Of a stretch of 64,000 bases of DNA, positions 1 through 15,212 are shown piece after piece. The notes beneath the pieces are model-generated. The model worked only from the letters and a program-made list of their open reading frames with translations, searched no databases and was not told the origin of the DNA. Where the stretch lies: positions 248,001-312,000 of the forward strand of contig CAVSPR010000009.1 of assembly GCA_963729875.1 (NCBI GenBank). The letters run 5' to 3'. The stretch comes from DATBSL01 sp963729875 (GTDB lineage Bacteria; Acidobacteriota; Vicinamibacteria; Fen-336). Both the position numbers and the translations under genes were made by a program. The number at the start of each line of letters is the position of its first letter. The stretch's first letter is position 1.

Positions 1-1351
1 GTACCCGTCTCTGGCTTGCCGGAGCGTCGATCTCGAGCTCGCGGGTCTCGACCGCGACGCCGAGGGCCGGCCGGCGGCGGGGGCGACCCTTCGGCTGCGG
101 GAAGAGCTGCTCGCGGACACGGCCGATCCCGTGGTCGCCTTGCGCGGGCTCTACCGGTGGGTGCCCGCGTTCGACCCGGTCCGCCTGCCCGCGGCCGGCG
201 ATCGAAGGGGGCGGTTGCGAGAGCGGGGGGTCTACCTGATCACCGGAGGCCTGGGTGGAATCGGCCTCGCCCTCGCCGAGGACCTGGCGGTCACGCGGAA
301 GGCCCGGCTCGTCCTGGTGTCCCGCTCGGGGCTGTCGGAGAGGCCCGAGCGCACCCGGGCCGTCGAGCGGCTGGAGGCCGCCGGCGCCGAGGTGCTCGTG
401 GCCCGGGCCGACGTCGCCGACCGCCAGCGGATGGCGGAGGTGGTCGCGGAAGCGGAGCGTCGATTCGGCGCCATCCACGGTGTCGTCCACGCCGCCGGCG
501 TGCCCGGCGCCGGCCTGATCCAGCTCGAGACCCGGGAGCAGGCGCTCGCCGTGCTCGCGCCGAAGGTGAAGGGGACGCTCGTCCTCCGCGAGGTGTTCCA
601 GGACCGGGCGCTCGACTTCATGGTGCTCTGCTCCTCGCTGACCGGGGTGCTCGGCGCGGTCGGCCAGGCCGACTACGCGGCGGCCAACGCGTTCCTCGAC
701 GCCTTCGCCCAGGACGCGTCCCGGTCTCCCCGCGGGCCGCTCGTCGTCTCCGTCGCCTGGGACACGTGGAAGGACGTGGGCATGGCGGTCGAGGTCGAGC
801 TGCCCCCCGAGCTGCGGGAGCGGCGGCCGGAGATGCTGAGGCTGGGGCTCCGCCCGCCCGAGGGCGTCGAGGTGTTCCGCCGGGCGCTGGAGGCGGGGCT
901 GCCCCGGGTCCTGGTCTCGACGCGTGCCCTCGAAGAGCGCCTGGCCGACCGCCTCCCGCGGGGCCCGGCCGCCTCGACGGCCGGCCTTGAGCCGGCGGCT
1001 CGGGCACGCCACGCGCGGCCCGCCCTGCAGACCGAGTTCGCCCCGCCGCGGACCGACCTCGAGCGCGCCCTGGCGGAGGCCTGGCAGCAGCTCCTGGGGA
1101 TCGACCGCGTGGGGGTGAGCGACAACTTCTTCGAGCTGGGGGGCGAGTCGCTGAGCGCGCTGCGGCTGGTGGCGCGGCTCAAGGAGACCCGGGGCCTGTC
1201 GATCTCGCTGGTCCGGCTCTACGAGGCCCCGACGATCGAGCTCTTGGCGCGGCACCTCGAGGGCACCTCGGAAGGGGCCTCCCCCGTCGACGCGAGCGCG
1301 AGGCGGGGAGAAGCGCGGGCGGAGAGGATGGCGAGGCGGCAGAGGCGATGA
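1..1351 (+). CDS. Type I polyketide synthase module, C-terminal part (KR-ACP), 5' truncated by window edge
   Basis: This is the 3' end of a modular PKS gene; the frame is open to the window edge (first full codon at base 2), so KS and AT lie outside. What remains is a ketoreductase followed by an acyl carrier protein. The KR has the nucleotide-binding motif TGGLGGIG (from about base 241), a catalytic-type Ser-Ser-Leu segment and the Tyr in DYAAANAF. The ACP ends in a phosphopantetheine site LGGESL near base 1140. The protein finishes with an Arg-rich tail (ERMARRQRR) that could act as a docking element for the next subunit. Its stop overlaps the next start by 4 nt (ATGA), so the two are translationally coupled. 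The KR resembles that of the PKS at 5940 more than its immediate neighbour. Confidence 0.93.
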   Translation, partial: YPSLACRSVDLELAGLDRDAEGRPAAGATLRLREELLADTADPVVALRGLYRWVPAFDPVRLPAAGDRRGRLRERGVYLITGGLGGIGLALAEDLAVTRKARLVLVSRSGLSERPERTRAVERLEAAGAEVLVARADVADRQRMAEVVAEAERRFGAIHGVVHAAGVPGAGLIQLETREQALAVLAPKVKGTLVLREVFQDRALDFMVLCSSLTGVLGAVGQADYAAANAFLDAFAQDASRSPRGPLVVSVAWDTWKDVGMAVEVELPPELRERRPEMLRLGLRPPEGVEVFRRALEAGLPRVLVSTRALEERLADRLPRGPAASTAGLEPAARARHARPALQTEFAPPRTDLERALAEAWQQLLGIDRVGVSDNFFELGGESLSALRLVARLKETRGLSISLVRLYEAPTIELLARHLEGTSEGASPVDASARRGEARAERMARRQRR

Positions 1352-4300
1352 CCACGCGAGACGAGCACGTGAACGACGTGGCGATCGTCGGCATGCACCT
1401 GCGCGTCCCCGGCGCGCCGGACGTGGAGGCGTTCTGGGAGCTGCTGCGCGAGGGCCGGGAAGCCGTGCGTTTCCTGTCGGAGGACGAGTTGCGCGCGGCC
1501 GGCGTCCCCGAGCGGGTGCGACGCTCGCCGCGCTTCGTGGGCGCGGTGTCGGACATCCCCGGGATCGACCTCTTCGACGCCGGCTTCTTCGGGTTCAGCC
1601 CGAAGGAAGCGGAGGTCATGGACCCGCAGATCCGGCTGTTCCTCGAGTCCGCGTGGGCGGCCCTGGAGGACGCGGGCTACGACCCCGCGACCTTCCGAGG
1701 CCCGGTCGGCATCTGCGCCGGGGCGGGCGCGAGCGGCTACCTCCAGGAGCACGTTGCCCCGAACCGCGACATCGTCGCCAGCCTCGGCGGCCTGCAGGTC
1801 AACATCGCCAACGCCATCGACTCGCTGACCACCCTCGTGTCCTACAAGCTGAACCTCACCGGCCCCAGCTTCGCGGTGCAGACCGCCTGCTCGACCTCGC
1901 TGGTGGCGGTGCACCTCGCCTGCCAGAGCCTGCTGAGCGGCGAGTGCGACATGGCCCTCGCCGGCGGGGTCTCCGTGAAGCTCCCTGCCTTTCCCGGCTA
2001 CCTGCACCAGGAGGGGGGCATCCTCTCGCGGGACGGCCACACCCGTGCCTTCGACGCCCGGGCCAGCGGCACGATCATGGGCAGCGGCGTCGGCATCGTG
2101 GTGCTGCGGCGGATGGGGGACGCCCTCGCCGACGGCGACGCGATCCACGCCGTCATCCGCGGCTCCGCGGTCAACAACGACGGCAGCGCGAAGGGCGGCT
2201 ACACCGCGCCCTCGGTGAGCGGCCACGCGCGCGCGGTGGCGGAGGCGCTCGGCGTCGCGAGGCTGCCTCCCGAGACGATCGGCTACGTGGAGACCCACGG
2301 CACCGGCACCGAGCTCGGCGACCCCATCGAGATCGAGGGCCTCACCCGGGCCTTCCGGGAGGGCACCGGGCGTGCCGGGTTCTGTGCCATCGGCTCGCTG
2401 AAGACGAACATCGGGCACCTGGACCACGCGGCGGGGGTCGCCAGCCTGGTCAAGGCGGTGCTCGCGCTGAAGCACCGCCAGATCCCCCCCAGCCTGCACT
2501 TCCAGGAGCCGAACCCCAAGCTCGAGCTCGAGGCGAGCCCGTTCCGCGTCTCGACGCGCCTCGCGGACTGGCCGGAGGGGCCGGTCCCGAGGCGGGCCGG
2601 CGTGAGCTCGCTGGGGATCGGGGGAACCAACGCCCACGTGGTGCTCGAGGAGGCCCCCGCGCTACCGGGGCGCGCCCGGCCGGGTGGGCCGCACGTGCTG
2701 CTGCTGTCGGCCCGCTCGGAAGCCGCCCTCGAGGAAGCCACCGACCGCCTGGCGCGGCACCTGCGCTGCCATCCGGAGCTCGATCCGGGCGACGTCGCCT
2801 TCACGCTCCAGGCGGGCCGCCGTCGCTTCGGCTGCCGGCGGGCGGTGGTGTGCGAGAGCACGGGGGATGCCGCGCGGGCCCTGGAGACCCGGGACCCGGA
2901 GCGGGTCCTGACCGCGCTCGGGCAGCCGACGTCCGTTCCCTGCGCATTCCTGTTCCCCGGCCAGGGCACGCAGCACGTGCGCATGGCGGAGGGGCTGTAC
3001 CGGCACCACCCGGGCTTCCGGCGCGAGCTCGACGCCTGCTGCGACATCCTCGCCCCGCACCTCGGCCTCGACCTGCGCCCCCGGCTCTTCCCGGGGGAGA
3101 GGACGCCGCCGTCGCGCCGGCGCTCGACGAGACGGCCCTCGCCCAGCCCGCCCTCTTCGCGGTGGAGTACGCTCTCGCCCGGGTGTGGATGGGGGCGGGG
3201 CTCTCCCCGGAGGCGATGATCGGCCACAGCATCGGCGAGTACGTCGCCGCTTGTCTGGCCGGCGTCCTGCGGCTCGAGGACGCCCTGGCCCTCGTCGCGC
3301 TGCGGGGCCGGCTGATGCAGGCGCTGCCGCGCGGGGCCATGCTGGCCGTGCCCCTGCCCCCGCGGGAGGTGGAGGGCCTGCTCCCGCCCGGCCTCGCCGT
3401 CGCCGCCGTCAATGCCCCCGCGACCTGTGTCGTCTCGGGGCCCGAGGCGGAGATCGAGGCCCTCGCGTCGACGGTGCGCGAGCGCGGCAGCGAGAGCCGT
3501 CGCCTGCGCACCTCCCACGCCTTCCACTCGCCGATGATGGACCCCGTGCTCGAGCCCTTCGCGGAGGCGGTGGCCCGCGTCTCCCTCGGCGCCCCGCGGC
3601 TGCGCTACGTCTCGAACGTGACCGGCGACTGGATCGGCGAGGCGCAGGCCCGCGACCCGGGCTACTGGGCCCGCCACCTGCGCGCTCCCGTCCGCTTCGC
3701 GGAAGGCCTCGGCCGGATCCTCGCCGAGCCGGAGCTGGCCCTGCTCGAGGTCGGGCCGGGACAGACCCTGGGCGGCTTCGTGCGCCAGCACCCCGCGCGC
3801 AGCCCGCACCACACCGTGCTCGCGTCCCTGCCGCGGGCGGGGAGCCCGGCGAAGGGGGAGCACCCGTTCCTACTGGCAACCGCCGCGCGGCTCTGGCTCT
3901 CGGGCGCGCGGATCGAGTGGTCGGCGCTGGGCGAGCGCGGCCGCCCTCGTCGCGTCCCGTTGCCGAGCTACCCCTTCGAGCGCCACCGGTACTGGATCGA
4001 GCGGCCGGCCGCGAGGGTGGGCGCGGCCCGTCCGGTGGAGAGGCTGGAGAAGGCGATGGACGTGGGGGACTGGCTGTACGCGCCGGCATGGAGGGCCACC
4101 GCCGCCACGGCCCTTCGGCTGGGAGCGGCCACGGCCTCGCCGGGCCGCTGGCTGGTGCTGCGAGACGGGGACACGCTGGCCGCGCGACTCGCCGGCCAGC
4201 TCCGTGACCGGGGCCACCACGTGATCGAGGCGCGTCCGGGGTCGGGCTTCGCCCGGGAGGGCGAGGCCGCCTATCGCCTCGACCCGCGCCGGGCCGAGGA

Positions 4301-5936
4301 CTACCGGGAGCTCGTGATGCGGCTCCGGGAGGGCGGCGAGCTCCCGCTGCGGGTCCTCCACCTCTGGACGCTCGGGCCGGGGCCCGGGACGCACGACGGC
4401 CCGCGCCTCGACGAGGGCTCGATCGACCGTGGCTTCCACAGCCTGCGGCTGCTCGTCGCCGCGATGGAGGACGCTCACGTGGGCCCGGCGACCCTTCGGG
4501 TGGTCGCGAGCGGCCTCGCGCCGCTGGCGGGCGCGGACCCGGTTCACCCGGCCCGGGCGATGCTCCGGGGCGCGAGCACGGCGATCCGGCAGGAGCATCC
4601 GCACCTCCAGTGCGGGGTGATCGACGTCGTCGTTCCGGGGGCGGGCACCGCCGCCGAGGATCTCCTCCTGGAGCAGCTCGGGTGGGAGCTCGAGCGCGAC
4701 GAGGTGGAGCCGTTCATCGCCCTGCGGGGGGCGCTGCGCTTCCGCCCCGACCACGAGGTCCGGCCGCGAACGACGACGGACGCGACGCCTTGCCGCCTGC
4801 GTCCCGGGGGCGTCTACCTGATCACGGGCGGCCTCGGGCGCGTGGGTCTCGCGGTTGCCGCGCACCTCTCGCGGCGCGTGGGAGCTCGCCTCGTGCTCAC
4901 CGGACGCTCGGGCCTCCCCCGTCGCGAGGAGTGGGACTCGTGGCTCGCGCGCGAGGACGGCGGAGGAGCCGTCGGCGGGAGGATCCGCTCCGTGCAGGCG
5001 CTGGAGGCTCTCGGGAGCGAGGTCCTGGTCCTGCCGGCCGACGTCGCCGATCGTGCCGGAATGGCCGAGGTCGTGGCTCGGACCCGATCGCGCTTCGGCG
5101 CCCTCCACGGCGTCGTCCACGCCGCCGGGACTCTCGATCGCGCCTGGCATCCCCTGCGGGATCTGTCGCGGGAGGAGTGCGACCGGCAGTTCCGGCCCAA
5201 GGTGGAGGGCCTGGAGGTGCTGGCGCAGGTGCTCGAGGGCGAGAGCCCCGACTTCGTGCTCCTGATGTCGTCTCTCTCGGCCGAGCTCGGGGGCCTCGGA
5301 TACGGCGCCTACGCGGCGGCCAACCTCTTCATGGACGCCTTCGTCGAGGCGCAACACGCGCGGGGCCGCCGATCGTGGATCAGCGTCGACTGGGACGCCT
5401 GGCAGGCGGACGCCGTCCCGGGGCCAAGTTCGCCGGGGGCGGAGCTGGCACGTCTGGCGATGACGCCCGCCGAGGCCGTCGAGGCGCTGGACCGGATCCT
5501 CGGGCTCGGACCGGTGAGCCGGGTGGTGGTGTCCACCGCCGACCTCGCGGCCCGGGTCGCCCGCTGGAGCCGCCCCGGTGCGGGCGCGGCCCTGCCGAGC
5601 GCGGCCGAGGAGCGCGCCAGCGGGCGCCACCCGCGACCGACCCTGCACACCGGCTACGTGGCCCCGGAGAGCCCGCTCGAGACGCGGGTCGCCGAGCTGT
5701 GGAGCGAGATGCTCGGAATCGACCGCGTGGGCCTTCACGACAGCTTCTTCGAGCTCGGGGGCACCTCCCTCCTCGCCGTCCAGCTGGTGGCGAGGGTGCG
5801 GGCCCTCTTCGAGGCGGAGCTGTCGGTCGCGGCCGTCTTCGAGGGGCCCACCGTCCAATCGCTCAGCCGTTTGATACGGGAGGGCTCCGCGCGGGGCGGC
5901 GTCCTCGTGGGCACGGGCTCGCCCGGACAGGAGTAG
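1348..5936 (+). CDS. Type I polyketide synthase, one module KS-AT-KR-ACP (frame broken by a likely 1-nt deletion)
   Basis: One elongation module of about 1529 residues after frame correction. The KS has the active Cys in TACSTS (residue 181), the first His in HGTGT (317) and the second in NIGH (357). The AT has GHSIGE with Ser about residue 628 and the HAFH motif (about 724), which in the family predicts malonyl-CoA. The KR has TGGLGRVG and the Tyr in AYAAAN (about 1322). The ACP serine is in LGGTSL (about 1474). No DH or ER lies between AT and KR. The frame shifts from 1 to 3 inside a run of five G at 3093-3097; adding one G restores LFPGGEDA and the rest of the AT, so I treat this as a sequence error. 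The start overlaps the upstream stop (ATGA). Confidence 0.95.
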
Positions 5937-5939
5937 AGC

Positions 5940-8900
5940 GTGACGAGAGATTCGCACGGCATCGCCATCGTCGGCATGGCGGGGCGCTTCCCCGGCGGCA
6001 ACAGCGTCGAGCAGCTCTGGCAGAACCTCGTCCACGGTGTCGAGTCCGTCACCCGCCTCGACGTCGAGCGCTGGGCGGAGGTCGTGGGGGCGCATCCGGC
6101 CCTTCTCGACCGCCCCGACTTCGTGAAGATGAAGCCCCGGGTCGACGGCGAGTACCTCTTCGACGCGGACTTCTTCGGATACACCCCGCGGGAGGCCCAG
6201 GTGCTGGACCCGCAGCAGCGGCTGTTCCTGGAGTGCGCCTGGGAGGCGCTCGAGCACGCCGGCACCGACACCGAGCGCTTTCCCGGGGCCATCGGCGTCT
6301 GCGCCGGGGTCAGCCAGAGCAGCTACCTGCTCAACTCCCTGCAGTGGGACCGCAACCTGGGAGAGGCGGTGGGCGCGTTCAACATCGGCCTCAGCAACAT
6401 GAACGACTCCCTGGCCACCCGGACGGCCTACAAGCTGAACCTCAAGGGCGCCGCGTACGCCGTGCAGTGCTTCTGCTCGACGTCGCTGGTGGCGATCCAC
6501 CTCGGCTGCCAGTCGCTCGCCAACCACGAGACGGACATGATGCTGGCGGGCGGGGTGACCCTCTACCTCCCGCAGGAGGCGGGTTACCAGTACCGCGAGG
6601 GGGGCATCCTCTCCCCCGACGGTCACACCCGCGCCTTCGACGCCAAGGGGCGGGGCATGGTGTTCGGAAGCGGCGTCGCCGTCGTGGCTCTCAAGCGGCT
6701 GGCCGACGCCCTGCGGGACGGCGACACGATCCACGCCGTCATCCTCGGCTCGGCCGTCAACAACGACGGCTCGCTGAAGGTCGGCTTCTCGGCGCCCAGC
6801 GTGAACGGCCAGGCGGAGGTGATCACGGAGGCGCTCACCGCCGCCGGCGTCAACCCGGAGACCATCGGCTACGTGGAGGCGCACGGGACCGCCACCGCCC
6901 TCGGCGATCCCGCCGAGATCGCCGGGCTCACCAAGGCCTGGCGCCGCTGGACGGACAAGAGGGGCTACTGCGCGATCGGGTCGGTGAAGACGAACATCGG
7001 GCACCTCGACGCGGCGGCGGGGGTCACGGGCCTGATCAAGGCCACCCTCGCCCTCGAGCGGGGCCTCATCCCGCCGAGCCTCCACTTCGAGGTGCCCAAC
7101 CCGGCCATCGACTTCGCCTCGAGCCCCTTCCACGTGAGCACGCGGCTCACGGAGTGGAAGCGCGGGGACACGCCGCGGCGCGCCGCGGTGAGCTCGTTCG
7201 GGATCGGAGGCACGAACGCCCACGCCGTGCTCGAGGAGGCGCCGGCGGGGGAGCCGTCGTCCCCCCCGCGACCGTGGCAGCTCCTGGTCCTCTCCGCGAA
7301 GACGGAGACGGCGCTGGAGGAGGCCGCCTCACGGCTGAAGCGGCACCTCGAGTCCTCCCCGGAGACGAACCTCGCCGACGTCGCCTTCACGCTGCAGCTC
7401 GGCCGCCGGGGCTTCAACCACCGCCGGTCGGTCGTGGCCCGCGACGTGGCGGACGCGGTGGCGGCGCTTTCGGACCCTCGGCGGGCCGAGAGCCTGCTGC
7501 AGGAGCGGCAGGGCGGGCCGGTGGCCTTCATGTTCACCGGGCAGGGCTCCCAGTACGCGAACATGGGGCTCGGCCTCTACCGCGGCGAGCCGGTGTTCCG
7601 ATCCGCCGTCGACTCCTGCGCCGAGGCGCTGCGTGGTCCCCTGGGCTTCGACGTGCGCGAGGTGCTCTACCCGCGGGAAGGCGAGGAGGAGCGAGCGTCC
7701 GAGAGGCTGACCGAGACCGGCCTGACTCAGCCCGCCCTCTTCGTGGTGGAGTACGCGCTCGCGCGTCTCTGGGCGTCCTGGGGCGTGGAGCCGGCCGCCA
7801 TGATCGGCCACAGCGTGGGGGAGTACGTGGCCGCCCACCTGGCGGGGGTGTTCACGCTGGAGGACGCGCTCTCCCTGGTGGCGGAGCGGGGCCGCCTGAT
7901 GCAGGGCCTGCCTCGGGGGGCGATGCTGGCGGTGCCGCTGTCGGAGGAGGAGCTGCGTCCCTACCTGCGGGGCGCGGTCGACCTGGCGAGCGTGAACACG
8001 CCGACGGCGAGCGTTCTCTCGGGCCCGAGCGAGGAGATCGAGCGCGCCGAGGCGGAGCTCGCCGCCCGCGGCGTCATGAGCCGGCGGCTCCACACCTCCC
8101 ACGCTTTCCACTCCTCGATGATGGACCCGATCCTGGAGTCGTTCCGGGCGTGCGTGGAGCGGACGGAGCGGCGCTCGCCGACCCTGCCCTTCCTCTCGAA
8201 CGTCAGCGGGGACTGGATCCGGGCGGAGGAAGCGACCGACCCGGGCTACTGGAGCCGCCACCTGCGTGGCTGCGTGCGGTTCGCGGAGGGGCTGAAGCGG
8301 CTGCTCGCGGAGAAGGCGGGGGTGACCCTCCTGGAGGTGGGGCCGGGGAACACGCTGTCGGCGCTGGCGCGGCAGCAGGCTCCCGCTGGCGGGGCGACTT
8401 CGGTGATGGCCAGCCTGCGGCACCCGAAGGAAGCGGAGGACGATCGGGCCTTCATCCTCCGGGCGCTCGGGAGGGTGTGGCTGGCGGGCGCGCGCGTCGA
8501 CTGGACCGGCCTGCACGCCGGCGAGCGACGCCGGCGCGTGCCCCTGCCCACCTATCCCTTCGAGCGCAAGGAGTACCGGATCCTCCCCCAGCAGAGCATG
8601 CTGCGGGGACTCGCGATCGCCCGCGGCTCCTCGGGCCGGAGGCCGGAGCTCGCCGAGTGGTTCTACCAGCCGTCCTGGCGACGGACCACTCCCCCTGCGG
8701 TCCTCGGCGATCCGGCGGCAGCGGGCGCTCGCTGGCTGGTCTTCGCCGACGAGCACGGGCTGGGCGACGTGCTCCTCGCCCAGCTCCGGGCGCGCGGGCA
8801 GGCGGCGACCGCCGTCCGGGCCGGAGCCGGCTTCGGCGGCGACCCCGGGGAGGGATTCACGATCCGGCCCGGCGCCCGGGGCGACTACACGAGCCTGCTC

Positions 8901-10594
8901 CAGGCCCTGGCCGCCCGAGGGCTGCCCACGCACGTCGCCCACCTCTGGGGAGTCACGGGCGGTGCGCCGCCTCCGGGGCCGGACGGGCTCGCCGAGGCCC
9001 AGGAGCGCGGCTTCTTCAGCCTGCTCTTCCTGGCCCAGGCCCTGGAGGCCGGGAAGGCCGGCAAGGTGCGACTCGGTGTCGTTACCGACCACATGCAGGA
9101 CGTGATCGGGGGAGAGCTGACCCGGCCCGAGAAGGCGACCGTGCTGGGGCCCTGCCGCGTCATCCCCCAGGAGATGAAGAACGTCGCCTGCGTGGCCATC
9201 GACGTGGCGCTGCCGCCGCCGGCGGGGATGCCGGCGCTCGCCGTCCAGCTCGCGAGAGAGCTGTGGGTCGAGCCGCAGGACCGCGTCGTGGCCTACCGCG
9301 GGCCCCACCGCTGGGTCGAGTGGACCGAGCCCACGCCCCTCGGCCCCGCCAACGGGGCGAGCCCCGTGCGCGAGCGCGGCGTCTACCTGATCACGGGCGG
9401 CCTCGGGGGCATCGGCCTCGTGCTGGCCGAGCATCTCGCCCAGGCCTACCAGGCCCGACTCGTCCTCACCGCGCGGTCGCCGCTGCCGCCGCGCGAGGAC
9501 TGGGGGCGCTGGCTGGAGGGCCACGGTCCGCAGGACGCCACCAGCCTCCGGATCCGGCAGGTCGAGCGCCTGCAGGAGCTGGGCGGCGAGGTGCTGGTGG
9601 CGGCGGCCGACGTGGCGAGCCGGCCGGACATGGAGGCGGTCGTGGCGCGCGCCGTCGAGCGCTTCGGGCCCATCCAGGGTGCCATCCACTCGGCCGGGGT
9701 CGCCGGGGGCGGGGTGATCCAGCTCAAGGAGCGCGCGGTTGCCGAGGGCGTCCTGTCTCCGAAGGTCGAGGGCACGCTCGTGCTGGAGGCGGTGCTGCAG
9801 GACCAGCCGCTCGACTTCCTCCTGCTGTGCTCCTCCACCACCGCCTGGCTGGGCGGAGTCGGCCAGGTGGACTACTGCGGGGCGAACGCCTTCCTGGACG
9901 CCTTCGCCCACAGCCGACGGTCGACCGGCGCCCGGCGCGTGGTCGCGGTCGACTGGTACGCCTGGAGGGAGGTCGGGATGGCCGTCAACACGCCCGTCAC
10001 CGGCGCCCTCAAGGCCAGCCGCGAGGTGAGCCTCAAGGTGGGGATCGGCTCCCGGGAAGGCGTCGAGGCCTTCCACCGCGTGCTCGCGTCGGGGCTGCCC
10101 CAGGTGGCCGTGCTGTCCATCGACATCATGCCGCGGCTGCTCAACCGCTTCGTGAGCACGGCCCAGGCGGTCGAGGAGAGTGCCTCCGGCGGCGACGAGC
10201 CGGCCGAGGCGGTCGCCGAGAGCGGACCGCGCACGGGCGCGCCGGTCGGTGGGAGCGACCTGGAGCGCGCGATCGTCGAGACCTGGCGCAAGGTCCTCGG
10301 CCGCGAGCGCGTCGGGGTGAACGACAACTTCTTCGAGCTGGGCGGGGACTCGCTCACCGCGCTGCAGGCGGTGGCGCTGCTCCGGGCGACGTCGGGCCGC
10401 GACGTCCCGATCGCCACGTTCTACGGCGCGCCGACGGTGGCGCTCCTGGCCAGGGCGCTCGCGGCGGAGCCGGGGGCGGAAGAGGCCCCGGTGACGCTCG
10501 GAGAGGTGGAGCAGCGGGCCGGCACCCGGCTCGAGATGATGCAGCGGCGGCGGCGCGCCCGGACGGGCTCGCCGGCCGGCGGCGGGGAGCGGGG

Positions 10595-10598
<4 letters not shown>
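5940..10598 (+). CDS. Type I polyketide synthase, one module KS-AT-KR-ACP
   Basis: An intact 1552-residue module with a GTG start 3 nt after the previous stop; GGACAGGAG just upstream serves as ribosome binding site. The KS active Cys is residue 179 in an unusual CFCSTS context, and the first His motif reads HGTAT rather than HGTGT. The AT has GHSVGE (Ser 625) and HAFH, predicting malonyl-CoA. The KR has TGGLGGIG and Tyr about 1312 in DYCGAN. The ACP serine is 1471 in LGGDSL. The C-terminus is Arg-rich (MMQRRRRARTG), like that of the module at the window start, and may dock to the next protein. The expected chemistry is addition of a C2 unit with reduction of the beta-keto group to hydroxyl. 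Confidence 0.97.

Positions 10599-15208
<4,610 letters not shown>

Positions 15209-15212
<4 letters not shown>

Noticed and set aside
3870..7223. A 1117-residue open frame on the - strand opposite the PKS genes
   Set aside because: It is the usual high-GC shadow of the real + strand PKS: biased composition, no domains. The same holds for many long antisense frames here.
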